Positions 9,619 through 18,393 of a stretch of 64,000 nt of DNA are shown in pieces. The notes beneath the pieces were generated by a model. That model did not search any database. It was not told the DNA's origin and saw nothing but the letters and a program-made list of their open reading frames with translations. Position 1 is the stretch's first letter. The number at the start of each line of letters is the position of its first letter. Source of the DNA: CAVXNB01 sp963763085 (GTDB lineage: Bacteria; Actinomycetota; Acidimicrobiia; Acidimicrobiales; Bog-793). The stretch lies in NCBI GenBank assembly GCA_963763085.1, contig CAVXNB010000004.1, forward strand, positions 1,364,001 to 1,428,000, in the 5' to 3' direction. The position numbers and the translations under genes are program-made.

Positions 9619-9630
9619 ACGATATATCGT
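9619..9630. promoter_or_regulatory. Palindromic candidate PadR operator
   Basis: ACGATATATCGT is a perfect 12-bp palindrome 19 nt before the PadR start and the most AT-rich spot nearby. PadR proteins commonly bind AT-centred palindromes in their own promoter. Confidence 0.5.
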
Positions 9631-9649
9631 TCGTATAGGAGTGGTAGAG

Positions 9650-10006
9650 ATGGTCAGCGGACGGTGGCGTCGAATCGAAGATCCGGACAGCGTTTCGCTC
9701 GGTCGGTACGCGGACCCGGCCATCCTCGTGCTCACAAGCCTCGCCGACGGGCCGAAACACGGCTACGCCCTCTTGAAGGACGTCGAGGACTTCGCTCGAA
9801 TCTCACTCGGTCCAGGCACGCTTTACGGCGCCCTCGCGCGGCTGGAGCAGAGCTGGCTCATCGAAGCGCTCCCCGCCGAGGATCGTCGACATCCCTACCG
9901 GATCACGGCGGCTGGCGCCGCTGCACTGACTGATCACCTTGCGAGCCTGGAACAGGTCACCACGACGGTGCGGAAGCGATTGCGACTGCTTGGAGCGTTG
10001 CCGTGA
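9650..10006 (+). CDS. PadR family transcriptional regulator
   Basis: 118 residues with the PadR winged helix: LVLTSLADGPKHGYALLKDV, SLGPGTLYGALARLEQ, then RHPYRITAAGAAAL. ATG 9650 is preferred over GTG 9641 because the TAGGAG site has correct spacing only for the ATG. The stop overlaps the GTG of the membrane protein at 10003, a common pairing in which PadR represses a membrane protein gene. Confidence 0.88.
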   Translation: MVSGRWRRIEDPDSVSLGRYADPAILVLTSLADGPKHGYALLKDVEDFARISLGPGTLYGALARLEQSWLIEALPAEDRRHPYRITAAGAAALTDHLASLEQVTTTVRKRLRLLGALP

Positions 10007-11046
10007 GATCTCGGCGCCTCGTCAGATTGGCCTTTCGCTGCTATCCGGGGTGGTGGCGCGATCGGTATGAAGTCGAGGCTCGTGGTGTTGCTAGCTCCTT
10101 ACTCGAAGAAGGTCGGTCCGCCTGGCGGGTGACGGCAAGCTTCGCCTGGCACGGTATAGCGAGCCGTTTCAGTCCTACGCCTGCCGAGCTTCGTCAGCCC
10201 GCTGCTGTCGCCGTGCAGCGAGCAGACGGGTTGGCGCTGTCCGCGGCGCTGCCCTACTTCTTCTTGGCCCTGGTCGCGCTGGCGAGCGCTTCGAGTGTCT
10301 ATGTCGGCGTGCAAGCGAGATTTACCGACTCGGGGCCAAGATTCGCACCACTACCAGGCGCCGGATTTCTTTACCCGGCTGTCCTCGCCATCGAGCTTGC
10401 CGGTGTGGTATTTGTGCTCACGGCCCTCGGGTCGATGATGAACTCGATCTCGCGGTCGGTGCGAGAACGCGACTGGCGCGCGATTGCCCTCGGGTGCGTA
10501 GCTGTCGCGGCCCTCGTCGCGATCCCGCTCGTCAACGTCGTGGCGGTGCGCCTGATGGGAGGGTTCGGCGCCGCACAACGATTTACTTCGTTCGCGGCAC
10601 TCTTGACCTTTCAGCGCTACTTTCTCGCCTACAACACGTCTCCGTTCCGCTTCTACCTCGTCGCTTCCGTCAGTTGGTTGTGCGTGCTCCTCGCGGTTGC
10701 CACAAGTGTTGCTGCGGCGCGCAGAATCCGCGTGCGAGCACGGCTTGGGGGCGCGTATCTCAAGGTGGAGTCCGCTCTCACCTCGGTGTCAGCCATCGCG
10801 ATGTTGATCGGGTGGGCTGGTCTCGTCGGGTGGGGGATCTATGTGGCGGCGGAACCGGTCTCAACTGCTTGTCTGCCTGCCATGCTGGGCTGCGGAATTA
10901 GGGGAATACAGCCAGGCAGTCCGAGCCTGACGACGGCCTGGTGGCTCATCGTGGCCGCGATGGGACTGGCGATGCTTCGTGCCTCGGCTGCCAGCCTTCA
11001 GTCCGTTCGCGAGAGGCGCCGTCTCAGCGTTCTCGGGATGTCCTGA
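10003..11046 (+). CDS. Multi-pass membrane protein paired with PadR
   Basis: 347 residues, GTG start. The N-terminus (RLAFRCYPGWWRDRYEVEA) resembles the CYPxxWRxRY motif common in PadR-linked membrane proteins of actinobacteria. About six hydrophobic segments follow, including ALPYFFLALVALASAS, FLYPAVLAIELAGVVFVL and AIALGCVAVAALVAIPL. No transporter motif is visible. Translation is coupled to padR. Function unknown. Confidence 0.75.
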   Translation: MRSRRLVRLAFRCYPGWWRDRYEVEARGVASSLLEEGRSAWRVTASFAWHGIASRFSPTPAELRQPAAVAVQRADGLALSAALPYFFLALVALASASSVYVGVQARFTDSGPRFAPLPGAGFLYPAVLAIELAGVVFVLTALGSMMNSISRSVRERDWRAIALGCVAVAALVAIPLVNVVAVRLMGGFGAAQRFTSFAALLTFQRYFLAYNTSPFRFYLVASVSWLCVLLAVATSVAAARRIRVRARLGGAYLKVESALTSVSAIAMLIGWAGLVGWGIYVAAEPVSTACLPAMLGCGIRGIQPGSPSLTTAWWLIVAAMGLAMLRASAASLQSVRERRRLSVLGMS

Positions 11047-11127
11047 CCCCTCTTGCTCGGCTAGGAGACGAACGGTACGGGTCCAGGTGGGCAAGAGGTA
11101 CAGGACTTCATGAGCGAACGGACCCGG

Positions 11128-11186
11128 TGGCCTACACGGGCGAGGGTTCAAGCCGCCGCTTGGTCACCAACGCCCTGCGGCGCGGA
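11128..11186 (+). repeat. Dispersed intergenic repeat, copy A (3' part)
   Basis: CCTACACGGGCGAGGGTTCA and the following GCCGCCGCTTGGT match the 3' portion of the elements at 32400, 34425 and 36900. It lies between the membrane protein and the sigma factor at 11310. Confidence 0.5.
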
Positions 11187-11309
11187 ATGAACGACAGACT
11201 GCGTACGCGAAACCATCCCGTCTTTCGTTCGTGGGACCAGAGACCGAACGCAGCGATTTGGCCGCGCCATGCGTTTACCTTTAGGTGGGAACGCCGCTGA
11301 GGAGAACAG

Positions 11310-11819
11310 GTGGAGCCAGATGGGGACGTCGAGGGCTACGAGAAGTTCTTCCGCGAGGTCGAGCCGACACTTCGGCGAGTCGCTTTCCTCCACACTGGCA
11401 ACACCGACCAGGCTTGCGACCTCGCCCAGGAGACCCTCGTTCGAGCCTGGCAGCACTGGCCGAAGGTGTCGCGTCACCCCCACCCCGATGCCTGGTGCTG
11501 CACGGTCCTGCACAATCTCGCAAGGAGCCACTGGCGCCGCGCAGCACTGGAGCGGTCACGCTCGACGGACAAGAGCGGTCAGACGAGCGGACCGAGCGCC
11601 GATCACCTCGACATCGTCGCCGCTTTACGGCGGCTTTCCGCCAATCAACAGCACGCGATCATTCTCCATGACGTCGTGGGCTACACGGCCGACGAGATCG
11701 CCCTCGAACTACATACCTCGCCTGGGACGGTGCGGTCCTGGCTCAGTAGAGGGCGCGAGACCTTGTGGCACGACCTCGCCGATCGACTGCCGGAACAGGC
11801 CAAAGGAGGCAGAACATGA
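11310..11819 (+). CDS. SigE-family ECF RNA polymerase sigma factor
   Basis: 169 residues from a GTG with AGGAGAACAG upstream. Region 2: RRVAFLHTGNTDQACDLAQE and LVRAWQHWPKV. Region 4: LSANQQHAIILHDVVGYTAD, then SPGTVRSWLSRGRETL. The stop overlaps the next ATG (ATGA), coupling it to the Kelch-type membrane partner. Confidence 0.9.
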   Translation: MEPDGDVEGYEKFFREVEPTLRRVAFLHTGNTDQACDLAQETLVRAWQHWPKVSRHPHPDAWCCTVLHNLARSHWRRAALERSRSTDKSGQTSGPSADHLDIVAALRRLSANQQHAIILHDVVGYTADEIALELHTSPGTVRSWLSRGRETLWHDLADRLPEQAKGGRT

Positions 11820-13672
11820 CGGATCTCGATGACCGCGTCGCCTCCTCGCTGCGGGAGGTCGCCGGCGAGGCCGATACCACGGTGAGAAGGGTTGACCTGA
11901 AGGCTGTCCTCTCCGAAGGATCGAAACGCTCTCGAAGACGAAGAAGGCAGCGACAGACCGTTGCGACCGCGGCGCTGATCGCCGCGATCGTCCTGGTCTT
12001 CGTCGTCCCGCTGCCGCACATGCTGCTGCGCCACCGGGCCGGGTCGACCACTGTCACGACTGTCCCGAACAACTCCACACATAAGGTCGCGAGGGGCACT
12101 GCAGGTGTCTCGGTGGCCGACCTGCTGGCGGGTCGGTGGTCCACGATGTCGCCCGCCCCGATCACCGCGAGAGGGGACGCCGCGATCGTCTGGACGGGTC
12201 GAGAGCTGATCGTGTGGGGCGGATCGGCAGGTTCTCACGGGGCACAGCTCCACGGTGATGGAGCCGCCTACGACCCCTCGACGAATAGCTGGCGGATGCT
12301 GCCCCCGGCACCACTGCGCCCGACCGCCGACGCGAGCGCTATCTGGACCGGGCAGGAGATGGTCGTGTTCGGCGGCTACGACGACGAGTCGCTCGGGGCG
12401 TTCCAGGTCACCAACGCCGCCGCCGCGTACGACCCCTCGACCAATCGTTGGCGCACGTTGCCTCCCGCACCCTTGTCGCCACGAGCGGGAGCGATCGCGG
12501 TCTGGACCGGCAAGAACATGATCGTGCTCGGTGGCCAACCCGCCGTTACAACGTCAAGTCTCCAGAGCTACGGCAACGGAGCGGCATACACCCCAACAAC
12601 CGATACCTGGCAGCAGATCGCAGCGCCCACCCCACCTCACGGTCATCAGCTCGACTGGCAGACTGCCGCGCAGGCGGGCGACGAGGTGCTTGCCTTCTCG
12701 CTCTGGTCGGAGAGTCACCCGATCGGCCAGAACACGATTGAACGCTCCGGTGGAGCTGATCTTTTCGCGTACGACCTCACCACGGGGCAGTGGAGCCTCG
12801 TACCGGCTGCACCCCACGCCCTCCAGGGTCCGACGGAGGCACTCCGGACCGGTCGGCTCCTGATCGTTCGTGGCGCGGCGTACTACTGCGGTGCTTGTCG
12901 CGAGCCTTTTTCGCCGGAGGTCACCAGGTTCTATGTTCCCGTCTCGAACACCTGGACCCCCATCGGTCCAGACCCGCTCGGGACGAACAACCTTGCCTCG
13001 GTATGGACCGGCGACGCGTTGTTCTCGTTCAATCCCGGCTCCGAATCCGGGTCGATCCGGCCCGGCGCCGCCAGCCTCTACGACCTGTCGACTCAGCGCT
13101 GGAGCCTGCTTCCTACCGCGCCCTTCGGCTGTAGCAGTGTCCAACCCATCTGGACCGGTCACCAGGTCCTCATCTACTGCCCGCAGTTCGGAAGTCATGT
13201 CACCGGTTCGGCTGGCCTTGTCTATACGCCGCGCCAAAGTGCCGCTGCAGTCGAGATCCGACTCGTCCTCGATCGGACCGAGGTCAAGGCGGGAACACCA
13301 ATCCGGGGCGAAGCGCTGCTGACGAACACGACCGGTAGGACCATCACGGTCGAGACATGTGCCGCCGACGGGTGGCTCTCGGTAGGACTGACCAATGCGC
13401 AGGTGAGTTACGATCCTGCCACTATTGGCGTCGTTTGTGCACCAACGGTGCGACTCTCACCAGGGCTGAATCGCTTTCCCATCATGATTTCCTCCAGCTT
13501 CCTGGCCTGCACACAGGCGAGCAGTCAGGCGACCCCGCAGCTCCCGGCATGTACCTCCCGAGGAGAGCCGCCTTTGCCCGCTGGGCAATATTTCACGAAG
13601 GTTGTCATCGTCGGTCTACCGACGGGGACACGGCTTCCCTCAGCGATCAAAGTCACGCTCCTGCCCGCCTGA
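11816..13672 (+). CDS. Membrane protein with Kelch-type propeller, sigma partner
   Basis: 618 residues from the ATG at 11816, with AAAGGAGG upstream. A cytoplasmic segment of about 60 residues (DLDDRVASSLREVAGEAD) is followed by one helix (AALIAAIVLVFVVPLPHMLL). Then come Kelch-like blades: repeated AAYDPSTNxWRxLPPAPL with AIWTGQEMVVFGG. The last roughly 140 residues form an Ig-like domain (LVLDRTEVKAGTPIRGEALL). Together with the sigma gene it suggests a transmembrane switch with a large outer sensor. An anti-sigma role is inferred from topology and operon only. Confidence 0.8.
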   Translation: MTDLDDRVASSLREVAGEADTTVRRVDLKAVLSEGSKRSRRRRRQRQTVATAALIAAIVLVFVVPLPHMLLRHRAGSTTVTTVPNNSTHKVARGTAGVSVADLLAGRWSTMSPAPITARGDAAIVWTGRELIVWGGSAGSHGAQLHGDGAAYDPSTNSWRMLPPAPLRPTADASAIWTGQEMVVFGGYDDESLGAFQVTNAAAAYDPSTNRWRTLPPAPLSPRAGAIAVWTGKNMIVLGGQPAVTTSSLQSYGNGAAYTPTTDTWQQIAAPTPPHGHQLDWQTAAQAGDEVLAFSLWSESHPIGQNTIERSGGADLFAYDLTTGQWSLVPAAPHALQGPTEALRTGRLLIVRGAAYYCGACREPFSPEVTRFYVPVSNTWTPIGPDPLGTNNLASVWTGDALFSFNPGSESGSIRPGAASLYDLSTQRWSLLPTAPFGCSSVQPIWTGHQVLIYCPQFGSHVTGSAGLVYTPRQSAAAVEIRLVLDRTEVKAGTPIRGEALLTNTTGRTITVETCAADGWLSVGLTNAQVSYDPATIGVVCAPTVRLSPGLNRFPIMISSSFLACTQASSQATPQLPACTSRGEPPLPAGQYFTKVVIVGLPTGTRLPSAIKVTLLPA

Positions 13673-13794
13673 AAGAAAGGGACGCGGAAGGGGAGATCTC
13701 CGCCACGAACTCACAAGCCCGTGCGGCGGCCTCCTCGAAGCGGACGCTCGATCCCGCAGACGACCGTGCCGCCAGCTACACAGGCGGAGCCCCT

Positions 13795-13838
13795 CCATGT
13801 GCTCCCAGACACGCCCAGGTCGCCCCAGGACGGGCGGA
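13795..13838 (+). repeat. Dispersed intergenic repeat, copy G (5' part)
   Basis: TCCATGTGCTCCCAGACACG then CCCAGG and CCAGGACGGGCGG. It matches the element at 33314-33356 most closely and shares the GGACGGGCGG core with the copies at 31698, 34425 and 36900. Confidence 0.5.
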
Positions 13839-13873
13839 GGGGCGGCCCCGCGGGAATGGAGCGGGGTGCGAGA

Positions 13874-14098
13874 ATGTCTGGCCTGAGCGGCGACGATAAG
13901 GAGTTCAGCGTCGGGAGTGTGAGTGGTGGCATCGCCCGCGCCCGAGAGAGCATTCCCCCGGAGCCGCCGGACGTTGAAGTCTGCCAGGCACTTGCAGACT
14001 TGGCGGACTGTGTAGGCGATCTTGCGGACGCCGTGACAGACCTAGCGAACGAAGTTCTCCGGGGCAGGTGGGGCGCTCATCCGACCTATTCACGGTAG
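13874..14098 (+). CDS. Small acidic hypothetical protein
   Basis: 74 residues (SGLSGDDKEFSVGSVSGG, VCQALADLADCVGDLADAVT). The C-terminal half has a heptad-like Leu/Ala pattern and could be helical. No similarity recognised and no strong ribosome site; it may be spurious. Confidence 0.4.
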   Translation: MSGLSGDDKEFSVGSVSGGIARARESIPPEPPDVEVCQALADLADCVGDLADAVTDLANEVLRGRWGAHPTYSR

Positions 14099-14196
14099 GA
14101 CTACACGACCGCTCAAGCTTCTTCGCTCGGGGTGCCTCCCCGGAACGCCCGCCCGTTACCCAGTAGGGATTCACCGTTCAAGCGTAGGGTCTAGCT

Positions 14197-14706
14197 GTGG
14201 ACAACGTTCCGGGCGTCGAGGTCGTGCCATTGGGCTGGTGTGTCGACGCGATGTATCGCGCCTTTGAGCGCGTGCGGGAGGCGGGATGGAACGATCCGAT
14301 TTGCGCGTTTGCCTCGGTCGCCGAGACGCTGTTTTGGATCGACGTCGTTGACGAGCAACTGAAGTGCAAGTACCGATCTCACTACGAGGCGACGCTCGCC
14401 GAACAGGCAGAGGATGTGGCTCGGATGCTGAACGGGCTGCTCTTCGCGCGCAACCGGATCACACACGAAGTAGACCAAGTCGGCTACCTCCTCGCGACCG
14501 CGAAGCGACCCGATGGCTTCGCGGCGAACTGGACCTGGCAATCCCTCCCGCCACGTCCCGGCGACAGGCAGGCCGACCGACACCGCGACTGCGAGACAGT
14601 GATCGCAGGACGCGACGTCGCCGCCCCGCTGTCGACCGTGACCATGTTCCTCGGACAGGCACGGAACCGGATGTGGCAGCACTATGGGAGCCAGGAGCCG
14701 CGATGA
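14197..14706 (+). CDS. Hypothetical protein
   Basis: 169 residues from a GTG. Codon use and composition look real (GWNDPICAFASVAETLFWID, MLNGLLFARNRITHEVDQVG). The NRITHE helix pattern recalls small helical proteins of the HEPN type, but the RxxxxH motif is not clearly present, so I do not assign it. Confidence 0.65.
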   Translation: MDNVPGVEVVPLGWCVDAMYRAFERVREAGWNDPICAFASVAETLFWIDVVDEQLKCKYRSHYEATLAEQAEDVARMLNGLLFARNRITHEVDQVGYLLATAKRPDGFAANWTWQSLPPRPGDRQADRHRDCETVIAGRDVAAPLSTVTMFLGQARNRMWQHYGSQEPR

Positions 14707-14747
14707 GACTCCGGGCACCCCTGGAATGAGTGAGCGAAGCACTCCCG

Positions 14748-14763
14748 TCCCAGCTTCGTGGGA
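14748..14763 (+). promoter_or_regulatory. Hairpin abutting lipoprotein start
   Basis: TCCCA-GCTTCG-TGGGA, 5-bp stem, ends 2 nt before the ATG at 14766. Present at the same place before the paralogue at 25439, and as TCCC...GGGA before the gene starting at 750. The 3' arm GGGA is the only purine-rich candidate ribosome site for the ATG or the conserved GTG 9 nt further on. Confidence 0.5.
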
Positions 14764-14765
14764 GC

Positions 14766-15783
14766 ATGGCCATGGTGAAAGTCCGCATCGTCGTGCTGGT
14801 GGCCTTGGCGCTGACGGTCGCCGCATGCAGTAGCTCCCAGACGGTCCTTCCGACCACCCGTGCGCCATCCACGACGACCGTTCCGCCCACCACCCAGCCG
14901 GTCCCAGCGGTGGACGTGTCGGCCACACCGAGCGGCTGGGTGCCAGTCGCGTACGGCGACGCGCAAGTCTCCGTCCCCGCGACATTCTGTGAGGTCGCTA
15001 CCACGCCTGACTCGCTGTTTATCGGGTCACCGTCGGGCGCTTCGACCATCTTTAGCTGCGGGCCTGAGGGCAGGGTAGGCAGTCAGTCGACGGTCGTGAA
15101 CCTGGTCTCCATTCGCCAGGTGCCGCGGCCCTACGCAGGTGAGAAGCCCACCATTCGCAACGGTGTGCCGGTCTACCTCTGCCAGCACAGCGGCGACGAG
15201 TTCAGTTACTTCGCGCCTTCCGTGGGTATCGAGATAAGCGCTGGTGGCCCTCTAGCACGCCGGGTCGTGGACAGCTTGACCCGCTCCCCCCGCGCCATCG
15301 TGTTGGCCGTAGGCCCCGCGCCGGCAGGTGCCCTCATCGTGGCATTCGCTGACGTTCGCGGGCATGAGGTTCGCGGTTCCCGCAGGCTGGCCGGTGCAAA
15401 GGCAGAGCCTGTTTTTCGGGTCCTGCTCTAGCGGACCGCCAGAGGGCTATGGACTTGACCACGCGACTGTCGTTCTCGACACCGATGCGCGTGTGTCCCT
15501 TCCGGGGTGCCCAATCATCAGCCCGCCACCTGTACGGCCATCAGCGAACGGTGTACGCATCGACACCGGGCCATACTTCCCAGCGCCGCCGAGCCGGTTC
15601 ATATCGACCCGCTGTCTTAGTCTCCACGGCCTCACCGCCTGTCCCGCAACCTCGCCCGAGTATTCCATTCTCGTCCTCAGAGTGACCGTGCCAGGCCGCA
15701 CCAAGCCGGCGTTCGTGTCCATCGGTCTGGCCGGGAACGGCATGGTCGCTCGGACCATCCTGTACTCGCTGAGGCCGGCATGA
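14766..15783 (+). pseudogene. VPSSW-type lipoprotein with one frame break
   Basis: A VKVRIVVLVALALTVAAC leader and PPTTQP linker are followed by ATPSGWVPVAYGDAQVSVP and LTRSPRA. The frame then leaves homology. Skipping one G at 15327-15328 restores PAPAVPSSWHSLTFAGMRF and the tail LTACPATSP, VTVPGRTKPAFVS, GMVARTILYSLRPA. The same protein at 25439-26516 is broken at a different place, so the two lesions are independent. Function unknown. Confidence 0.65.
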
Positions 15784-15821
15784 CGGCAGAACTCCGTGGC
15801 GCTGACGGGTAAGTTCAGGCT

Positions 15822-16211
15822 GTGCCTGATTCGGACCCGCCGTTCTTCGTTTGCCAAGGCGGCGACGTTGCCAGCTTCCCGACGACACATCATCTGGCTG
15901 CGTATATCGAGGTTTATGATATTGACAAGGGCTTTGAGTTCTTCGATTCGCGGGCCCGGCCACTAGCTGTAGACCGAGAGGGACGCGAAGTGAGCGTTCG
16001 TTCTGACCCTGAGGCGGTTCCGGCAACCGGTCGAATGAGCGAGCTACTCAGGGCTTATTTCCAGCGCCTGCCCGAGAAGTACCACGGCTATGCGCTCAGA
16101 GCCAGCGGAGCCGGGACTCTGGACGAGCTTGTGGAACTGTTCGCCGAGTTTGAGCAACGACCATCGCCTCGCGGCACTTGGAACAAGACCGTTGCCCGAC
16201 TTCGGAGGTAG
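15822..16211 (+). CDS. Hypothetical protein
   Basis: 129 residues from a GTG. No signal peptide. It contains HLAAYIEVYDIDKGFEFFDS, then VDREGREVSVRSDPEAV and a helical tail (LDELVELFAEFEQ). Probably cytoplasmic. Nine bases separate its stop from the next ATG. Confidence 0.65.
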   Translation: MPDSDPPFFVCQGGDVASFPTTHHLAAYIEVYDIDKGFEFFDSRARPLAVDREGREVSVRSDPEAVPATGRMSELLRAYFQRLPEKYHGYALRASGAGTLDELVELFAEFEQRPSPRGTWNKTVARLRR

Positions 16212-16219
16212 AGACCCTC

Positions 16220-16801
16220 ATGCGCAACCTCCGCCATCCCATCACCGGCTTCGTCGTTGCCGTGCTCGCGATCATCGGCACCGGGGTCGCCGTTGTGGCT
16301 GCCACGACGAATCAGAAGGTCTACGGACCATCGTGGGGTCGGTTCACCGCGGCCTTCCCTGGGCGCGTAGATGGATTCCAGAGACCGAGGCCGTTGACGG
16401 TGAGTGTTGGCGACGCTCCGCTGAAAGTTACGAACGCCGCGGTTTTTGACTACTACGTGACACCACCGATTCCGTCGACCGGGTACGCCCCCCTCTCCAT
16501 TCCGAGCGAGTACTTCTTAGTAGGAGGTGAAGATGTCTACAGCACAGTTGGAGCCGCCCCCGCAATTCATGCTGCCGTGCGTTTCGACAAGAGGGCCTTC
16601 TTTCATGCTGGCGTCCACCAATCGTTAGAAGATGGGAATGGTGTCTCGGTCATCACCATCGGACCACAATGCACGAAGGGTGAGTGCAGGGCGGCTCAGA
16701 TTGTCACAAACGGGCAAGTGTTCTGGGTCTTGCTTGCCTTTTCAAAGGGACCGGTGAGCAACGTCCAGAGCTTCCTCGCCTCGTTCCAACCCATTGGGTA
16801 G
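16220..16801 (+). CDS. HPIT-anchor exported protein
   Basis: 193 residues from the ATG at 16220. The N-terminus RNLRHPITGFVVAVLAIIGT is the second recurrent targeting cassette of the region and has no lipobox, so it is probably a membrane anchor or uncleaved signal. The outer part has YGPSWGRFTAAFPG, which recurs in the broken genes at 17358 and 28490, and a CTKGEC pair. The tail is SFLASFQPIG. Function unknown. Confidence 0.65.
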   Translation: MRNLRHPITGFVVAVLAIIGTGVAVVAATTNQKVYGPSWGRFTAAFPGRVDGFQRPRPLTVSVGDAPLKVTNAAVFDYYVTPPIPSTGYAPLSIPSEYFLVGGEDVYSTVGAAPAIHAAVRFDKRAFFHAGVHQSLEDGNGVSVITIGPQCTKGECRAAQIVTNGQVFWVLLAFSKGPVSNVQSFLASFQPIG

Positions 16802-16811
16802 GGCACGGACC

Positions 16812-17297
16812 ATGCGCACGGTCAAGCTCCCCGTCGCCATCTTCGTTGTCGCCGTTCTCGCGGTCATCGGCATCGGGGTCGGGCTGGTTGGTGGACTTCC
16901 TACCGAATCGCCCGGCACGACGCCTGCGAGTACCTATACCCTCGGCGGCGTACGGTTCACTATCAGGTTTCCTGCGAAGCTCGAACGGCGACAAGATGTC
17001 ATCAACGGCGTGCCGCTACCTCTGCTTCATGACGTGGGTACGGCCAGCCACGACCAACTTGGGGTCGATGTAATCGTGATTCCCCCGAACACCGCCAGCA
17101 TCGCTTACACCACCGGCTCGCCATGCGGCGGGAAGCGACCGTTCGGCGTCACCCTTCCGCCCTTGCAACAGGGCGAGTACTGCGTCTCAGGAACGCTCCG
17201 AAATGGCTATGAGGTCATTGCGTGGGTAGGCAGTGGCGTGGGGACCGGCATCGCCGAGGCTGTCATGAATTCAGTCAAGGTGCTGAAGACTAAGTAG
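16812..17297 (+). CDS. HPIT-like anchor exported protein
   Basis: 161 residues, RTVKLPVAIFVVAVLAVIGI anchor. The outer domain (YTLGGVRFTIRFPAKLERRQ, LLHDVGTASHDQLGVDV) ends IAEAVMNSVKVLKTK. It resembles small secreted proteins with a single alpha/beta domain but is not assigned. A truncated inverted copy of its middle lies at 60506-60720. Confidence 0.65.
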   Translation: MRTVKLPVAIFVVAVLAVIGIGVGLVGGLPTESPGTTPASTYTLGGVRFTIRFPAKLERRQDVINGVPLPLLHDVGTASHDQLGVDVIVIPPNTASIAYTTGSPCGGKRPFGVTLPPLQQGEYCVSGTLRNGYEVIAWVGSGVGTGIAEAVMNSVKVLKTK

Positions 17298-17357
17298 CGC
17301 AGAGTCGGCAACGTCGCGCACGACCATGAACGACGCCTGAGGGTTAGCGTGAGCCAG

Positions 17358-17741
17358 ATGCGCACAGTCCACCATCCCATCGGCGTCTTCGTCCTGGCCG
17401 TGTTCGCGGTCATCGCAATCGGGGTCGGCGAGGTCGCTGTCGTGGGGCCGGTTCACGGCGGCGTTCGGTGGACCGGTGTACGTGACTCAAGTCTATCGGA
17501 AGGTGTCTGTTTCTAGCGGGTTGCCCTCGGACGTGAACTCCTTCTTGTACTCAAACCAACCGCACTCTGGCTGGGTTGCGTACGCACCGCTGTCAGACAT
17601 CTTCTACCCGAGTTTCCTGCAATCGGTTTCGGTCGGGGCAGCCACCTCGCTGGCCGGAAACGGGTCGCTCCAGCAGACGGTGCGCTCCGTCATTGAGTTC
17701 TTCCGCGTTGGCGTACCCGAATCCGCAGCGGGTCGATTCCG
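17358..17741 (+). pseudogene. HPIT-anchor protein, broken and truncated
   Basis: ATG at 17358, RTVHHPIGVFVLAVFAVIAI anchor. At about 17440 WGRFTAAFGGPVYVTQVYRK follows in the next frame. Compared with 16220 about ten residues between anchor and WGRF are missing, so a deletion explains the shift. The second frame stays good to SVIEFFRVGV and then runs into the gene at 17742, losing the normal end. Confidence 0.55.
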
Positions 17742-17981
17742 GTGCGCGACATCTTCGACGACGACAACACCGGTTCGTGGAACGAGCGCATCGAGCGCGT
17801 GAGCGAGATGGTCATGCGCAAGATGAAGCGAGTCGCAGATGAGGCGCTAGGCGAGCCATGGCTGGGCGTCGGACCCGAGCAAGAACATCATGCCGAAGTA
17901 CGAGACTCCAAGCTTTACCTGTGGTTCGGCGAGCCAGGCGAAGCGGGGTTTGAGTTCGAACCCATTGAGATTGAAGTGTAG
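17742..17981 (+). CDS. Small acidic protein of LWFG family
   Basis: 79 residues from a GTG. The end DSKLYLWFGEPGEAGFEFEP matches GDKLHLWFGDADAPVLECDP of the 52015-52413 protein and the remnant at 30626. Probably cytoplasmic. The 5' end may have been trimmed in the fusion with the preceding broken gene. Confidence 0.55.
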   Translation: MRDIFDDDNTGSWNERIERVSEMVMRKMKRVADEALGEPWLGVGPEQEHHAEVRDSKLYLWFGEPGEAGFEFEPIEIEV

Positions 17982-18089
17982 GAACTGGTCCATAACATGT
18001 CTGGTCCGCTGACGGCTCGGCATGGTCCCGACCGGAGCATGGTGCCAAACGGCTCTCCAACGCCGGGGAGGGGGCCGTCGTAGCAGGAA

Positions 18090-18120
18090 AACCTCTTATA
18101 TATAACCCTATTAAGAGGTT
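18090..18120. repeat. Perfect 9-bp inverted repeat in the 17982-18393 gap
   Basis: AACCTCTTA (18090-18098) and TAAGAGGTT (18112-18120) enclose 13 AT-rich bases. No T run follows, so it is a weak terminator candidate for either strand; an operator is possible. The rest of the 17982-18393 gap holds a short leftward protein-like stretch (about 18151-18313, LLTPDEYSTMTPYGAAMG) without a good start, probably a gene remnant. Confidence 0.4.
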
Positions 18121-18393
18121 CTCCGGCTTCGGCTACTGAACAGCGAGGCTCTAGTCGCGTCGGTCGGCCCCGGTCACGCGTCGGATGAGCTTGCCGACGA
18201 AGGAAGCCATGCCCATCGCGGCTCCGTACGGCGTCATGGTCGAATACTCGTCCGGCGTCAGCAACTCGCAGCGGTGTTCCGTCGTCGGATGCAGGAGCCT
18301 TCAATGGGCGAGGCGGCTTCCGACGACGAACTCCTTTCGAACCCACTCGCTCAGTATGCATGAGGTTGCTGACGGCTGTCGCCTGGCCGCTCG

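Noticed and set aside
7465..15328. CAGGT at frame breaks as an intron splice site
   Set aside because: A single skipped base restores frame; there is no intervening segment and the organism is bacterial.
18090..18120. Inverted repeat as rho-independent terminator
   Set aside because: No T run on either side and the loop is long.
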